DNA of 64,000 nt. It comes from Thalassia testudinum. Taxonomy: Eukaryota > Streptophyta > Magnoliopsida > Alismatales > Hydrocharitaceae. Both the position numbers and the translations under genes were made by a program. The stretch is from positions 140,732,501 to 140,796,500 of the forward strand of contig JAZHRO010000036.1 in NCBI GenBank assembly GCA_037157565.1, in the 5' to 3' direction. A model generated the notes under the pieces. The model was not told where the DNA came from and made no database searches. It saw only the letters and a list, made by a program, of their open reading frames with translations. Shown in pieces: positions 21,190-31,983 of the stretch; the stretch's first letter is position 1, and each line of letters starts with the position of its first letter.

Positions 21190-21740
21190 GCAGGTGCTTC
21201 GATATGTAAAGAAGCACCAGGTAGAGACATTTTGTTCCAGAAGGGTAACTCTATGAGTATTGTTGGCTATTTTGATGCTGACTATGTAGGTTGCATGGCA
21301 AACAGAAAGTCAACAACTGGTTTCTGTACCTATGTGGTAGGCAATCTTGTGACCTAGAGGAGTAAGAAGCAACAGGTGGTGTCCAGGTCAAGTGCAGAGT
21401 CAAAGTACCGTGTTATGGCACAGACAACTTCAGAGATGGTCTGGGTTAGATCAATGTTGCAGGATTTGCATATCCAAGTGGAGGAACAAATGGAGATGAG
21501 GTGTGACAATTGTGCTTCTCCATATATTGCAAACAACCTAATGTTCCATGAACGTACAAAACACGTTGAGATTGATTGCCATTATATCAGAGACTTGATA
21601 CAGCGTAGGATTATCTATACTACTTCAGTTGCCTTTGAAGATCAGACTGCGGATATATTCACAAAGCCACTTCCTTGGTCTACGTTTGATATATGTTGTT
21701 CCAAGCTGAGCATAATTGATATATATGCTCTAGCTTGAGA
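21190..21740 (+). pseudogene. Copia RNase H remnant
   Basis: 'SRSSAESKYRVMAQTTSEMV', 'EMRCDNCASPYIANN', 'FHERTKHVEIDCHYIRD' and 'DIFTKPL' occur in order at 21376-21738. The first part, with the DADY block near 21275, is in another frame. The stop at 21736-21738 is close to the polypurine tract TAGCTTGAGAGGGAG. Confidence 0.85.
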
Positions 21741-21745
21741 GGGAG

Positions 21746-21890
21746 TGTTAGTGTAGCATTCATGTTAGTTATGTATTATTTGCTCATTTACTTTTCCACT
21801 TGGACTTATGTTGCTATTTACCTAACACCTCTTTTTATATAAAGAGGTGTAGGGTTTCCTTTGAGAAATAAGATATTTTATTATTTTCGA
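21746..21890 (+). repeat. 3' LTR of Copia 17356-21890
   Basis: It begins TGTTAGTGTAGCATTC after the polypurine tract. It carries the ACACCTCT...AGAGGTGT palindrome at 21825-21850 and ends TTATTTTCGAC. Confidence 0.85.
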
Positions 21891-21892
21891 CT

Positions 21893-23115
21893 TAGCACAA
21901 AGCATTGGCAAAGGAACTTTTTTTTTGCTAAAAAATGGTTCTTGTGCCCTTAACTATTTAAATGACGATTAAGTGGATAAGAAGCCCTTGAACTTCATCG
22001 TAAATCTCATAATGGTGGAATATGTTATGTGGTATGAGACAGAGAAGCTGTTAGTTGTAGGGGTTTGATTGGTGAATTCGCTTATAAGTCAAGGGAAAGC
22101 ACAAACCCCAATGTGAATTCTTGAATCTCTCTTGCTAATTCAATTTGCATTTGTTTCCTAATAGTGATTGGTGCTATAAAGGGTTGACGTCACAAAAAAG
22201 GAGGAAGAAGCAACTAAGAGGTTGTAAAGAGAGTGTTGACCTTAGCTACAAGACCTAGAGCTTAGAGAAAGCGAGTTAAAGTAACAATGATATGTAGTTG
22301 ATGCCCTTGACATTAGAAGACTCCTCCCCACATTAATGCTAATATCACTGTTAAGGAAGCCTACCGGACAAATCTTCTAAGGGATGCTTCCTATTCTTTT
22401 AAAGAAAGAGGAGACAAGAGGCTTGGACATCCCTCTTTTTAACCATACTTTCTTTCGAGGGGAGATAATATGGAGGTCTACCTTAAAGGGGAGGTCTGCA
22501 AGGCGATGGTGCTCTCTTTTCTCCTTGAGAAGCTTGAGAAGAACAAGATGGGAGATATTGGGGATATTAAGGCATCCCTTTTCCTAGGAGAATTAGTGTT
22601 CAGTAGCCTGAACCCACCAATAGGTTTGCCATCATGGTGAAGATGCTCCTATCATTCTTACCACAAATGGAAGTAAGGGAAAGGCATAATAAGAGGGTGA
22701 TGTCGAAGTATGCTTAGATGTTCTCTTTGATAAGTGGCATTGATAGCTTTTTGAAAGGCCTTGAGAGCTCTTACGACTTAAGTATGTAAGGAGATGATTA
22801 AATTTGATTTCACCTCATTCCTCAACCATTTGTTAAGAAGGGCTCCTTGATTATTTGATGTGCTAGTCTAAGAGTGTTCCATGTCCCTATCTTTGGAGGA
22901 AATCATTGACCTAAGCACAGAGTTCATTTCCATTTCACTTGGTCTCCAACTAGGATTAGAAGTCTTTCTTCTTCTTTGGAGCCATTCTTCTTTTTGGCCA
23001 TGCTATAGGGACTCAAGTTTAGGGGTTATATGCCTATAATTTCTCAGCTACTACTTGAGTAACCTCTTTGTTGGGAGCTCCTCATGGTACTAAGGAATCT
23101 ATTGCTATCATAGAT
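21893..23115. other. host DNA, no gene recognised
   Basis: Short open frames such as 22384-22587 have no domain I recognise. Minus-strand reading near 22900-23100 shows no continuous frame. It may be an old degenerate element. The sequence should have been contiguous with 28556 onwards before the Copia insertion. Confidence 0.4.
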
Positions 23116-23257
23116 TGTTGAGAAAAATGAGAAATATACTCCATTAGCTTAGCCTTAATACTCATTATATAGAGGATTAGAACAATTACAAGCATGCTCT
23201 TAGACAAAGCATCAATAGCAAAAAATAAAACCTAACACAATGTACTAGTACTCAACA
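23116..23257 (-). repeat. 3' LTR of Copia 23116-28555
   Basis: TGTTGAGAAAAATGAG...TACTCAACA, directly beside the minus-strand polypurine tract (CCAACTTAAAGGGGAG). It shares CATTATAT and AAAAAATAAAACC(AA)CCTAACA with the other LTR. Confidence 0.88.
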
Positions 23258-23339
23258 CTCCCCTTTAAGTTGGAGTATAGATGTTAATCATGCCCAGCTT
23301 AGAACATCTGTCGTATGAAATATGCAAAAGCACTTTAGT

Positions 23340-24020
23340 GAAAACATCAACTATTTGTTCTTATGAGGAAACATGAATTGTACGGATAAGCCCTTCCCGA
23401 ATCAAATCTTGAGTACAGTGGTAATCTACTTCAACATGCTTTCTTCTCTCATGAAATATGAGATTATTTGTAATATATTTACCGGGCATATTATTGCATC
23501 TCATCTCCATAATAGAATTAATAGAAATGCGTAAGTCAGATAGAACAAAACGTATCCACATCATCTTTGCTACTGTATGGGACCTTGCCGAATACCCTGA
23601 CTTCGCACTAGATCTAAAGACCACGGCTTGATTCTTACTTCTCCATGTGACTAAATTGCTAGCAACATAAGTGCAAAAATTGGTTGTGGACTTTCTATCC
23701 ACAAGGTAGCCTACATAATCTACATTAATGTATGCCATAATATTAAATGTAGAACTCTTCGTGAACAACAACCCCTTCCAAAGAGAAGATTTCAGATATC
23801 TCTGCGCCATCATAGTTGCAAGCCAATGTGCCTTAGTGGGCTTATACATGAACTGACTTAGCTTAACAACAACTAAGGAAATATGTGGCCATGTGATAGT
23901 TAAAAGTAAGAGCTTCCCAATAAGGCATCGATACCGACAGATATTTGTAGGTTCTGATTTTACATCATAGAGATGAACCTTAGGATCCATAGGAATATGC
24001 ACAAGCTTAGCTCTCAACAT
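23340..24020 (-). pseudogene. Copia RNase H remnant
   Basis: The open piece 24020-23361 carries 'CRYRCLIGKLLLLTITWPHI' at the RT end, then 'INVDYVGYLVDRKSTTNFC', 'FRSSAKSGYS' and 'HERRKHVEVDYHC'. These match the Copia RT-RNase H connection and RNase H, with several key residues substituted (for example NVDY where DADY is usual). Confidence 0.82.
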
Positions 24021-24900
24021 ACTTGTCTCCTGAAGAAGATTTATAGCATACTTCCTTTGAGACAGTACTACACCTCATTTACCATGGACAACTTCGATTC
24101 CAAGGAAATACCTGAGAGGACCTAGGTCTTCGATCATACAATTTTCTACTAGGCATTTCATTAAATCACAAATTCCTTGAGTATCATCACCAATAAGTAT
24201 AATATCATCGTCGTAGACAATCATCACAACTGTCCCTCTAGGTGTCTATTGCACAAACAAGGAGTGATCAATAGAAAATCTGTGAAATCCACAAATCTCA
24301 GCAACCTTAGATAGCTTCTAGAACCATGCTTAAGGACTCTACTTCAAGGCATATATTGTCTTGCAAAGGCAACATACCTTCTAACATTCCCCTTAAGACT
24401 CAAAACCTGGAGGTTATTGCATTAAACCACCTCTTGTAAATCACCATACAAAAGGTGTTCGTCGCATCTAGTTGGTGAAGAGGCCAATCCCATTGAACTA
24501 CCACTGTAATCAAGATCCTAATGGTGGGGAGTCATGCTACAGGTGAAAAGGTGTCAAAGAAGTCCATCGCATAAGACTGACTGAAACCCTTGGCAATAAG
24601 CCTGGCCTTGTATTTCACAACGCATCCATCTAGATTGTATTTTATGAAGACCCACTTAGATCCCACCATTGTTGCATCAGATGGTGGGTCAGTAAGCTCC
24701 CATGTACCATGGGAGGAAAGAGTCGACATCTCCTCCATAGCCTGTTTCCACTGTAGATCAAGTAATGCCTGATGATGAGATGTAAGGATCTTTATTGCAG
24801 ATAATTCTACAGAGAACTGCCTAAAAGAAGGCCCAAGACATGCCATAGAGACATGCTTGGAAGTGGGATGCATGGTGCAGGTATGGCGCACTTTTCTCAA
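24020..24900 (-). pseudogene. Copia reverse transcriptase remnant
   Basis: The N-terminal RT blocks 'DLQWKQAMEEMSTLSSHGTW', 'WVFIKYNLDGCVVKYKARLI' and 'GFSQSYAMDFFDTFSPVA' are open at 24900-24532. The rest, including the YVDD region near 24210, is in broken frames, with 'YLGIEV' traces near 24090-24110. Confidence 0.82.
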
Positions 24901-24959
24901 GGCTATCAGTTAATTCAAGTTTGCTTTAACGTCATTATCATCGTTACCAACTTCTTGCT

Positions 24960-25469
24960 CAATTGGAGCTAGTCCGAGTATTTGATGTATCACCCATCAC
25001 CATATCATTGGTGTTGTTTAAATCAGTATGAACCTTAAGGACCAAAGGTTGTGCAGGTTCATATGTGTGTTGCTGAGAATTAGAATTTTCCATGAGGTCA
25101 CGACATAGAGTATTTGAAGAATAAGTGACTAGAATTTCCTCCAATGGAGTAGGAGGAATCGACATTGGCACTATGTTAGGAACTATATTAACATGTGACC
25201 TTGCTGTGGAGAAATATGGAATCAACTTAAAAAATGTCACGGCTACATTGACATAATGACATCTATGGAGGGGGTCATAACATTAGTGCCCTTTCTATGA
25301 TCTGAAGTATCCCACGAAAACACACTTTACTGCTCTAGGTGCCAGCTTCTCCCTACCAGCACCACTAAGGTGAACAAAAGCCACACGTCCAAACACATAA
25401 GGCTGAATAGAAAATAAATCCCCATAAGGATATAAGAGCTAGATCGAAATTTATTCATCAAGAATGGAG
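24960..25469 (-). pseudogene. Copia integrase C-terminal side and linker remnant
   Basis: Minus-strand reading leftwards from 25469 gives 'IPFLMNKFRSSSYPYGDLF', 'GRVAFVHLSGAGREKLAPRA' and the 'VKCVFVGYF' block, then 'HYVNVAVTFFKLIPYFSTAR'. The integrase is split from its upstream half by the LINE at 25470-26421. Confidence 0.75.
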
Positions 25470-26421
25470 TATCATCCTTCGCGGTGATACTGGCCTTTGG
25501 CAAGATCTGATCAGGGATTCCTACGCATCAGGTGGGGTGTCGGAGGAGGTCCTCCATGTGGCCAAGATGTCCCCCTTCTAGTCCCGGTCTCCAAAGCAGT
25601 GGAGTCTAGATGGGAGCACTTTAAACCAATGATTGGTGACGAGTCTCGCTTTGGCTTCTGGACGGACAATTGGACTGGACTTGGATCATTTGACAGTCTT
25701 TTTCCATGTGCATTTGGAGCTGCAACGCACAAGGATTCCAGAGTTGTTGATAGCTGGGAACCTCACACGAGTATGTGGAGACCAGTTAGACCCCCTGATG
25801 CCTACTTCAGCAGATCGTAGGAGGAGTTTGGAAGGTTGGAGGAGACTTTGCAAGCCTTCAAACCATATGATGGGGTGGATGGTTTCTCATGGATTGATGG
25901 TTTATATACTTCTAGCAAAGGGTTCAAACGTTTGCTTGACAGGGATGATGATGGTAGCATATGTGCCCCTATTTGGAATATCAAAGTTCCCACCAAAATA
26001 CACATCTTCCTCTTGCTCATTAGGAGGAATGGTCTGGTCACTAGCTCCTTGAGAACTTGTGTCATGGGTTCCTCTCCCACTCTTTGCCCGCTTTGCAACT
26101 TTGCAGAGGAAGATGTCAAGCACCCTTTCAGCACTTGTTAGGTTACCGCAGAGGTTTGGCGCAGATGCTACCTTTCTTTTTGCCTACGTGGGATGGACTG
26201 TGGAGCTCCCTTTTGAATCATGTAGTGTCCAGGGTCCTTATGGTTGCTGTGATGTGGGGGGTGTGGTGTGCTATACTATTTAATAATGGGTGTGGGTGGG
26301 CAGAGAACATTGTCAGGAAAGTGTCCATGTATTCCGAGCAATGGATGGCGATGTAACCTTCCTTTGATTAATAAAATAGACTGCTACTATTGACGGTAGC
26401 ATTCCTTTCTCTTTCAAGAAA
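25470..26421 (+). mobile_element. L1-type LINE (copy B), 5'-truncated, inside Copia integrase
   Basis: A 10-bp direct repeat AAGAATGGAG at 25460-25469 and 26422-26431 flanks it. The integrase frame of the host Copia continues on either side. The content is the ORF2 C-terminal region: 'FGFWTDNWTGLGSFDSLFPC' near 25650, 'PTKIHIFLLLIRRNGLVTSS' near 25990 and a Cys/His cluster 'CPLCNFAEEDVKHPFSTC' near 26085-26138. It ends with AATAAAATAG, a hairpin and CTTTCTCTTTCAAGAAAA. The reading frame shifts several times. Confidence 0.85.
26382..26401 (+). other. 3' hairpin of LINE copy B
   Basis: TGCTACT-ATTGAC-GGTAGCA forms a seven-pair stem (one G-T pair). It lies just before the pyrimidine-rich CCTTTCTCTTTCAAGAAAA end. 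Confidence 0.65.
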
Positions 26422-27440
26422 AAGAATGGAGGATGGCATAGGATTGATGAGATAACAGGCAGTCAAAACTGCATCTTGCCAATATGTGGAAGGAACACTG
26501 TTGTGGATTAGCAAGGTTGTAGATACATCAAGAATGTGGTAGTGGCGGTGTTTATGTTCGCAACACCATTCTATTGCAAGGTATGAGGGCAAGTGATCTA
26601 ATGCAATACCCCCTAAGACTTGTAGAACTCACGAAGAAAAGTGATGCAAACTCCAAGGCATCATCGAAACAAACAATCTTAGTAGTGGCCTTGATCTATC
26701 TTCAACTCCAAAATAAAATTCCTAATAATCATTCCCATATCAAACTCCTGCTCCAGTAAAAACACGTAAGTCAAGCACGAGTAGTCATTGACTATCACCC
26801 AATAAAAGCAATGTCCCATCCTAACAGGGACCCTACTAGGACCCTACACATCCACATGAATGAGATCAAAAAGGGACTTGGTGCTTTGAGTTTGACTGGA
26901 AGGAAATGTGCTTCAGTGATGCTTCCCCAATTGGCATTGCCTTGCATTCAATCTTAATTTTAGGAGAAGTTTGAGGAATAACACAACGAAGCTTGGAAAG
27001 AGAGATGACCTAAGCACAGGTGCCACTAAAAAGTAAACATAGAGGACGTAAGAATAGATGTAGGAGCTATGGCATGAGTAGCAAATGGAGATTGGAGTAA
27101 CTTATGCACTCTCCCTTTTTTGCAACCTCCACCAATGATCTTTTCGATCAAAATATCTTGAAATGTATAGGAGACAACATAAAAGAATAGCTAGACAATT
27201 TAGCTTCTTCATGATTCAACTGATGGAAAGCAAGCTGATAGGAAAGTTAGGAACATGGAGAACGTCTCATACCAACATTGTGGGGGTAACCGTCACTTCT
27301 CCCTGAATAGTAATGAGAGAATGTTTGCCATCAACTACCTAATCATCCACCCTGAAGGAACTAATTGAAGGCGACTAAATTTTTGTTGGCCACCACGCAA
27401 ATGGTGTGGCACCCTTGAGTCTGCTAGTCAATATGAGTCA
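26422..27440 (-). pseudogene. Copia integrase upstream part and protease remnant
   Basis: At 26592-26432 'HYHILDVSTTLL' and 'YWQDAVLTACYLINPMPSSI' are the integrase C-terminal blocks just before the LINE. Further right, near 26900-26960, an N-A-R-Q-C-Q-L-G-K-H-H-type zinc-finger block and a 'FDLIHVDVWGPS'-like block, with a stop at the Trp, mark the integrase start. Protease traces ('VVDGKHSLITI', 'VPNFPISLLSIS') lie near 27220-27340. Confidence 0.75.
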
Positions 27441-28250
27441 TGTGTACCACCAGTTAAAGAAAACAAGGTAGCATTATTGAAACTCTCGCCGTGCAAGTAT
27501 GCCTTTTTGAGACAATCCCACATCTCTTTTGTCATTCTATAGTACATAATTTTATCGCCAATGCAGGGAATAACATTATCCATCATCCAAATGCGCACCA
27601 TGACATTGTCTATTTTCTAGGTCACATACTTGCCCAACTTCTCCCTAGGTTCTAATCTTATGAGACTATACTCTACCATGTCCTTTATCGGTCATCATGG
27701 ATGTCTGTGACCATCGAACATAATTGGTTCCATCAAGCTTGAACATAGAACCAAGGAACGGGTTCTTATAGATCCCCGTCTCCACCGATTCCAATGTCAC
27801 CTCAAACAAGTTGAGAAAGGTCATCCTCTGCACAAACTGGAACCTTTAAACCACTGAAAATCTCCCAAAAACTGATTCTAATCCATGAAAATGACCAACA
27901 AGGTGAATATCACATCAACTACAGGCAAAAAAATGCCCCTTCTGGAGGGAAAACCCACTCATCCACAACAAGAGGGTTGGCTAGCAACTATTGAAGTAAT
28001 TTGACTGGCAAGAGGTCCCTTCGGCGACCACCCTAGGCATCGATAGTGGCTAGTGGGTAGTGCCAGTGGTCGTAGCCAACCCAAAAGGGATGACTCGGGT
28101 GGTATTGGGCAAAGTTGCTGCCAGATCTAGCCTAGATTCGGTTGGCGACGACTGCTGGTGACCAACAAGGATTGGCAGTGATGGTGCGGTGGCCGGAGGA
28201 GGGTTGCCAGTGGGTGCTTTGATGACTTTGCTTTTGTCCAAAACCCTTAT
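27440..28250 (-). pseudogene. Copia gag remnant
   Basis: The start (28241) opens with a Pro/Thr-rich N-terminus. Near 27740-27700 'KLDGTNYVRWS' is the hallmark of the Copia gag N-terminal domain. Frameshifts and stops break it, and no clean zinc knuckle is visible. Confidence 0.65.
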
Positions 28251-28385
28251 TTTCTTGTTTTCTAGGGTTGAAAAAACTAGGGTTTTCCCTTCTTTTTTTT
28301 GTTTTTTTTAATTTAGTAGAGAAGAAAGATGTATGAGAATCAAAAGGGTATCAAACACCGACCTACAATCGCTACTTTGATATCA

Positions 28386-28555
28386 TGTTGAGAAAATAAG
28401 AAATCTACTCCATTAGGAAAATAAGAAATCTACTCCATTAGCTTAACCCTAATCCTCATTATATTAAGGATGGGGAACAATTACAAACATGTCTTTAGAT
28501 AAAGCATAAACAGCAAAAAATAAAACAACCTAACATAGGGTACTAATATTCAACA
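28386..28555 (-). repeat. 5' LTR of Copia 23116-28555, with internal duplication
   Basis: TGTTGAGAAAATAAG...ATATTCAACA. A perfect 25-bp tandem duplication (28392-28416 and 28417-28441) is present here and absent from the other LTR. The minus-strand primer site, diverged (TTGATATCATGTTG read on plus), adjoins at the left. ATCCT...AGGAT at 28452-28471 is a weaker form of the Copia TATA palindrome. Confidence 0.85.
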
Positions 28556-28785
28556 TGGATCAAACTTGACATGCTAGTCTAGAACATAAACCTCATCCTC
28601 TTGTTGGAAAGGGGTTTTTGGTGTTTAGAAGGGAGCCCTCCCTTAATGGCATTCTCAGTTAAGCTGGCTGCCTCAAGGTTTAGTTGTGCAATGGCATTAT
28701 TGGCAATGTGTTGCACTACTGGCTATGTTTTATATTTATATTAACCTAAAAAATAATTTAATAATGGCATTGGGTTGTAAGGGGA
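28556..28785. other. host DNA between Copia and RTE insertions
   Basis: Non-coding, AT-rich. Its last 17 bases (28769-28785) are the left copy of the RTE target-site duplication. Confidence 0.6.
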
Positions 28786-28976
28786 AACTCCGCCTATGTT
28801 GAGGTTCGTGTGCCTTTTCATTGCCGGTCCCAAGCCCGGGTAAAGGAGGGTTGCGTTAGGTTGCCGACAACCAGCGTAAAATTTGTTGGATCTTTAAACA
28901 TGGATTCTAGCAAACACTCAGATTTCGTTGGGACGTTCCGTACTTGCGACGCGCTGCATCGACGCTCGTGTAGTGA

Positions 28977-29108
28977 AAAATGAGCAAGGGTTCTCGCATG
29001 AGGAACGCATGTGAGTAAAGAAGTTAGTGTCGCTACATCGTCGCCCAGATGTAGTCCAAAATGAGCAAGGGTTCTCGCATGAGGAACGCATGCGAGTAAA
29101 GAAGCTAG
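28977..29108 (+). repeat. direct repeat pair in RTE 5' region, 81-bp spacing
   Basis: An approximately 51-bp segment (AAAATGAGCAAGGGTTCTCG onward to AAGAAG(T/C)TAGT) occurs at 28977-29027 and 29058-29108 with one or two differences. Confidence 0.92.
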
Positions 29109-29129
29109 TTCCATCACTTCACCATTGAA

Positions 29130-29870
29130 GTGTGTCACAAAGAATGTTGAGATTCGGTAGTTGGAATATTGGTACTTTGACTAGCAAGCTCATGGAGATT
29201 GTGGATACAATGGTAAGGAGAAGGATTCAAATTCTTTACTTTCAAGAGACTAGGTGGGTTGGAAAAAAAGCAAAGGAAATCGAGAGAACATGTTTCAAAC
29301 TATAGTATTCAGGAAGGGACAAAGGTAGAAACAACGTGAGTATTATAATTCATAAGGATTTGAAGGAGAGTGTGGTTGAGGTTAAGAGATTGGGTGATCG
29401 AATTATTTTGATAAAATTAATCTTAGAAGAGATCTTGAATGTCATTTCAGTTTATGCACCTCAAGTTGGTCTGGAGGAAAGAATAAAGAACAAATTTTGG
29501 GGGGAGCTTGATATGATAATTTAAGGAATCTTACAGAGAGAAATGATTTTCTTGGGTGGAGATTTAAATGGGCATGTGGAAAAAGATGCTATGCAGGAGT
29601 GCATGAAAATCATGGTTTTGGTGTTAGGAATGAAGAAGGGAAGACATTCCTTGATTTTACTATGGCTTATGATATTTTCATAGTAAATACCTTCTTCAAA
29701 AAATGAGGAGCATTTAATTACCTATAAAAGTGGTTTAACAAGAACGCAGATCGATTACTTTGCTTTGAGAAGAAGTGATCGTTTATCTTGTAAAGATTGC
29801 AAGATTATTCCATAGGAGAGTTTAACTGCTCAACATCGTCTTTTGGTGTTGGATGTTCATTTGAAGAAGG
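29130..29870 (+). pseudogene. RTE endonuclease domain remnant
   Basis: An apurinic-endonuclease-like domain that would nick target DNA. 'WNIGTLTSKLMEIVDTMVRR' near 29165 and 'QETRWVG' near 29245 hold the N-terminal metal-site motifs. 'VISVYAPQVG' near 29440 and 'FLGGDLNGHVEKDA' near 29550 follow. Stops at about 29300 and 29521 and a frameshift near 29610 break the frame. Confidence 0.85.
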
Positions 29871-30690
29871 CAAAGAAGAGAAAATTAGTGTCTAAGAATT
29901 TGAGAATTAAATGGTGGAATCTTAAGAAAGAACAAGTGAGATTTAAAAAGAAGATGATGCAACAAAAGACTTGAGATCTTGATGGTAGTGATGATGAAAT
30001 GTGGTTAAATATGGCAAAGTGTATTAGGAAGTTGGCAAAGGAAGTGTTAGGCGTGTCTAAAGGAGGTGTTCCAGGGTAAAAGGAGGCTTGGTAGTGGAGT
30101 GAGGAAGTGTAGGAGGACCTTAAAATTAAAAGAGCCTGCTTTAAAGCCTTATATCGAGATAAGACCGATGAAAATATGGAAAACTACAAAAGAGCAAAGA
30201 AAAAAGCAAAGAAAATAGTTAGTGAAGTAAAAGCAAAAGCTTGGGAGCATTTTTATAAAAAACTTGATTCTAAAAAAGGTGAAAAAAATATTTTCAAGTT
30301 AGCTAAAGTAAGAAAGTGGAAAGCAAAGAACCTTACACATGTAAGATGCATCAAGGATGAAGAAGGAAGGGTGCTTATAGATAGTAAGGATATAAAGACA
30401 AGATGGAAAAGATATTTTCATAAGCTTTTTAATGAAAAACAAAAGAATGATATCATCTTAGGGGAGTTAGCCAACTCAGAAGATTATGTAAATCAGGCAA
30501 GTTATCGAAGGATACAAAAGAAAGTAGAGGCTTTGAAGATGATAAAAAGTGGGAGGGTTGTTGGGCCTGATGATATTCCTATAGACGCTTGGAGAATGAA
30601 GGGAGAATAGGGTATAACTTGGCTAACAAATTTATTTAATACTGTGTGGAGAGGCAAGAAGATGCCAGAGGAATGAAGGAAAAGTTTTGT
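29870..30690 (+). pseudogene. RTE linker between endonuclease and RT
   Basis: Lysine-rich region, open at 30176-30610, with 'RWKRYFHKLFNEKQ' and 'MIKSGRVVGPDDIPIDAWRM', the latter being the K-x-G-K-A-x-G-P-D-x-I-P block that opens LINE RTs. TAG stops separate it from the neighbouring parts. Confidence 0.8.
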
Positions 30691-31983
30691 GGTACCTTTA
30701 TACAAGAACAAGGGTGACATACAAGATTGTTCAAACTATAGAGGTATTAAGTTGATGAGTCATACGATGAAACTTTGGGAGAGAATAATTGAAAGAAGGG
30801 TGAGGCAAATCTCTATGGTAACTGAAAATCATTTTGGCTTTATGCCAGGCTGGTCTACTATTGAGGTAATACATCTCTTAAGGCGTATGATGAAGACATA
30901 CAAAGTCAAGAAAAATGATTTACATATGATTTTTATTAATTTGGAGAAGGCCTATGATTCTAACCCAAGAGATATCTTATGGAGAATTTTGGAGAAGAGA
31001 CAAGTGCTAGTTATATATATCAACCTCATAAAGGATAAGTACTATGGAGCAGCAGCTTGTGTAAAGACTAAGGATGATTTGACAGACTACTTTGATATCA
31101 CCATTGGTCTGCATCAAGGTTCGACTTTAAGCCCTTATCTTTTGCCCTTGGTCATGGATGAGTTGACGAAGCATATCCAGGTTGAGGTGCCTTGGTGTAT
31201 GCTTTTTGCTAATGACATTATATTAGTTGATGAGATAAGAGGAGTGAACAGAAAACTTGAGCTTTGGAGAGAAACCCTGGAAGATAAAGCATTACGCATA
31301 AGTAGGACGAAGACTGAGTATATGGAATGCAAGTTTAGTAGTAGAGGGAACAATGAAAGGATTGATGTAAAAATTGGAGAAGAGTGCATTCCAATAAAAG
31401 ATGTTTTTAAGTACTTGGGATCCATTTTCCAACATGATGATGGAATTGATGGAGATGTTACATATAAAATTAATGCAGGGTGGTTGAAATGGAGGGGTAC
31501 ATCTGGTGTTCTCTGTGATAAGAGGGTTCCTTTAAAAGTCAAGGGAAAATACTATCGAGCTGCGGTAAGACCAACCATGTTGTACGGTTCTGAATGCTAG
31601 ACTATAAACTATAGGCATTTATAGAAGATGTCTGTGGCAGAAATGAAGATGTTAAGATGGATGTGTAGTTATACAAGAAAGAACTGTATTTCAAATGAGA
31701 TTATTAGAATAAAAGCTAGGGTGGCACTAATAGAGGATAAAATGAGAGGCAAATCTAAGGTGATTTGGACATTTACAAAGAAGGCCACTAGATGTGAGAA
31801 GTTGGAGGCTGAACCCGCTAAGAGGGGGCGAGGAAGACCAAACAAGTGTTGGAAGGAAATTATTAAGTATGACCACAATTACTTTAATTTAAGTCCTAAA
31901 ATGGTTGAAAATCGATTTATGTGGAGGCAAAGAATCCATATAGCCGACCCCACTCAGTGTGGGAAAAGACTTGACTGTTGTTG
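30660..31983 (+). pseudogene. RTE reverse transcriptase and C-terminal region
   Basis: Open for 303 codons from 30689. Blocks in order: 'YRGIKLMSHTMKLWERIIE', 'FGFMPGWSTIEVI', 'INLEKAYDSNPRDILWRILE' (expected D-L-E-K-A-Y-D, with the catalytic Asp replaced by Asn), 'GLHQGSTLSPYLLPLVMDEL', and the active site FAND (31205-31216), where FADD is expected. 'FKYLGSIFQHDDGIDGDV' and 'MLYGSEC' follow. After a TAG the C-terminal RTE block continues with 'MSVAEMKMLRWMC'. Two catalytic Asp residues are Asn. Confidence 0.9.

Larger units (their letters stand above)
17356..21890 (+). mobile_element. Ty1/Copia retrotransposon with both LTRs, decayed
   Basis: LTRs at 17356-17512 and 21746-21890 match along their length. 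A good primer site, TTGGTATCAGAGCG, follows the first. The interior has a leader, the C-terminal end of gag with an intact CCHC knuckle, protease, integrase, RT and RNase H in Copia order. Most of gag is missing. Frames are broken by stops, and several catalytic residues are lost. Flanks TTAGTA and TTAGCA may be a mutated TSD. The leader is clearly related to that at 34931-35560, so the two belong to one family. Confidence 0.92.
23116..28555 (-). mobile_element. Ty1/Copia retrotransposon with both LTRs, minus strand, LINE nested inside
   Basis: LTRs at 23116-23257 and 28386-28555 both run TGTTGAG...CAACA, proper TG...CA ends with a short inverted repeat. Flanks TAGAT (23111-23115) and TGGAT (28556-28560) look like a 5-bp TSD with one change. 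Reading leftwards on the minus strand come leader, gag (about 28250-27450), protease (27430-27200), integrase (27000-25270, split by a LINE at 25470-26421), linker, RT (24900-24000) and RNase H (23900-23360). All frames are broken. Confidence 0.9.
28786..31983 (+). mobile_element. RTE-type LINE, full length with perfect TSD
   Basis: A 17-bp exact direct repeat, ATTGGGTTGTAAGGGGA, at 28769-28785 and 31984-32000 flanks a 3198-bp insertion. The 5' region has the CCCAAGCCCGGGTAAAGGAG and CCAGCGTAAAA segments I associate with plant RTE elements. One long ORF with endonuclease and RT follows. It ends just before a degenerate TTG repeat (CTTGACTGTTGTTG), the expected RTE 3' end. The ORF is disrupted by stops and frameshifts and by an altered RT active site, so it is defective although complete in length. 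Confidence 0.92.

Noticed and set aside
22384..22587. 67-codon open frame as a host gene
   Set aside because: No recognisable domain, no splice context and no continuation in either direction.
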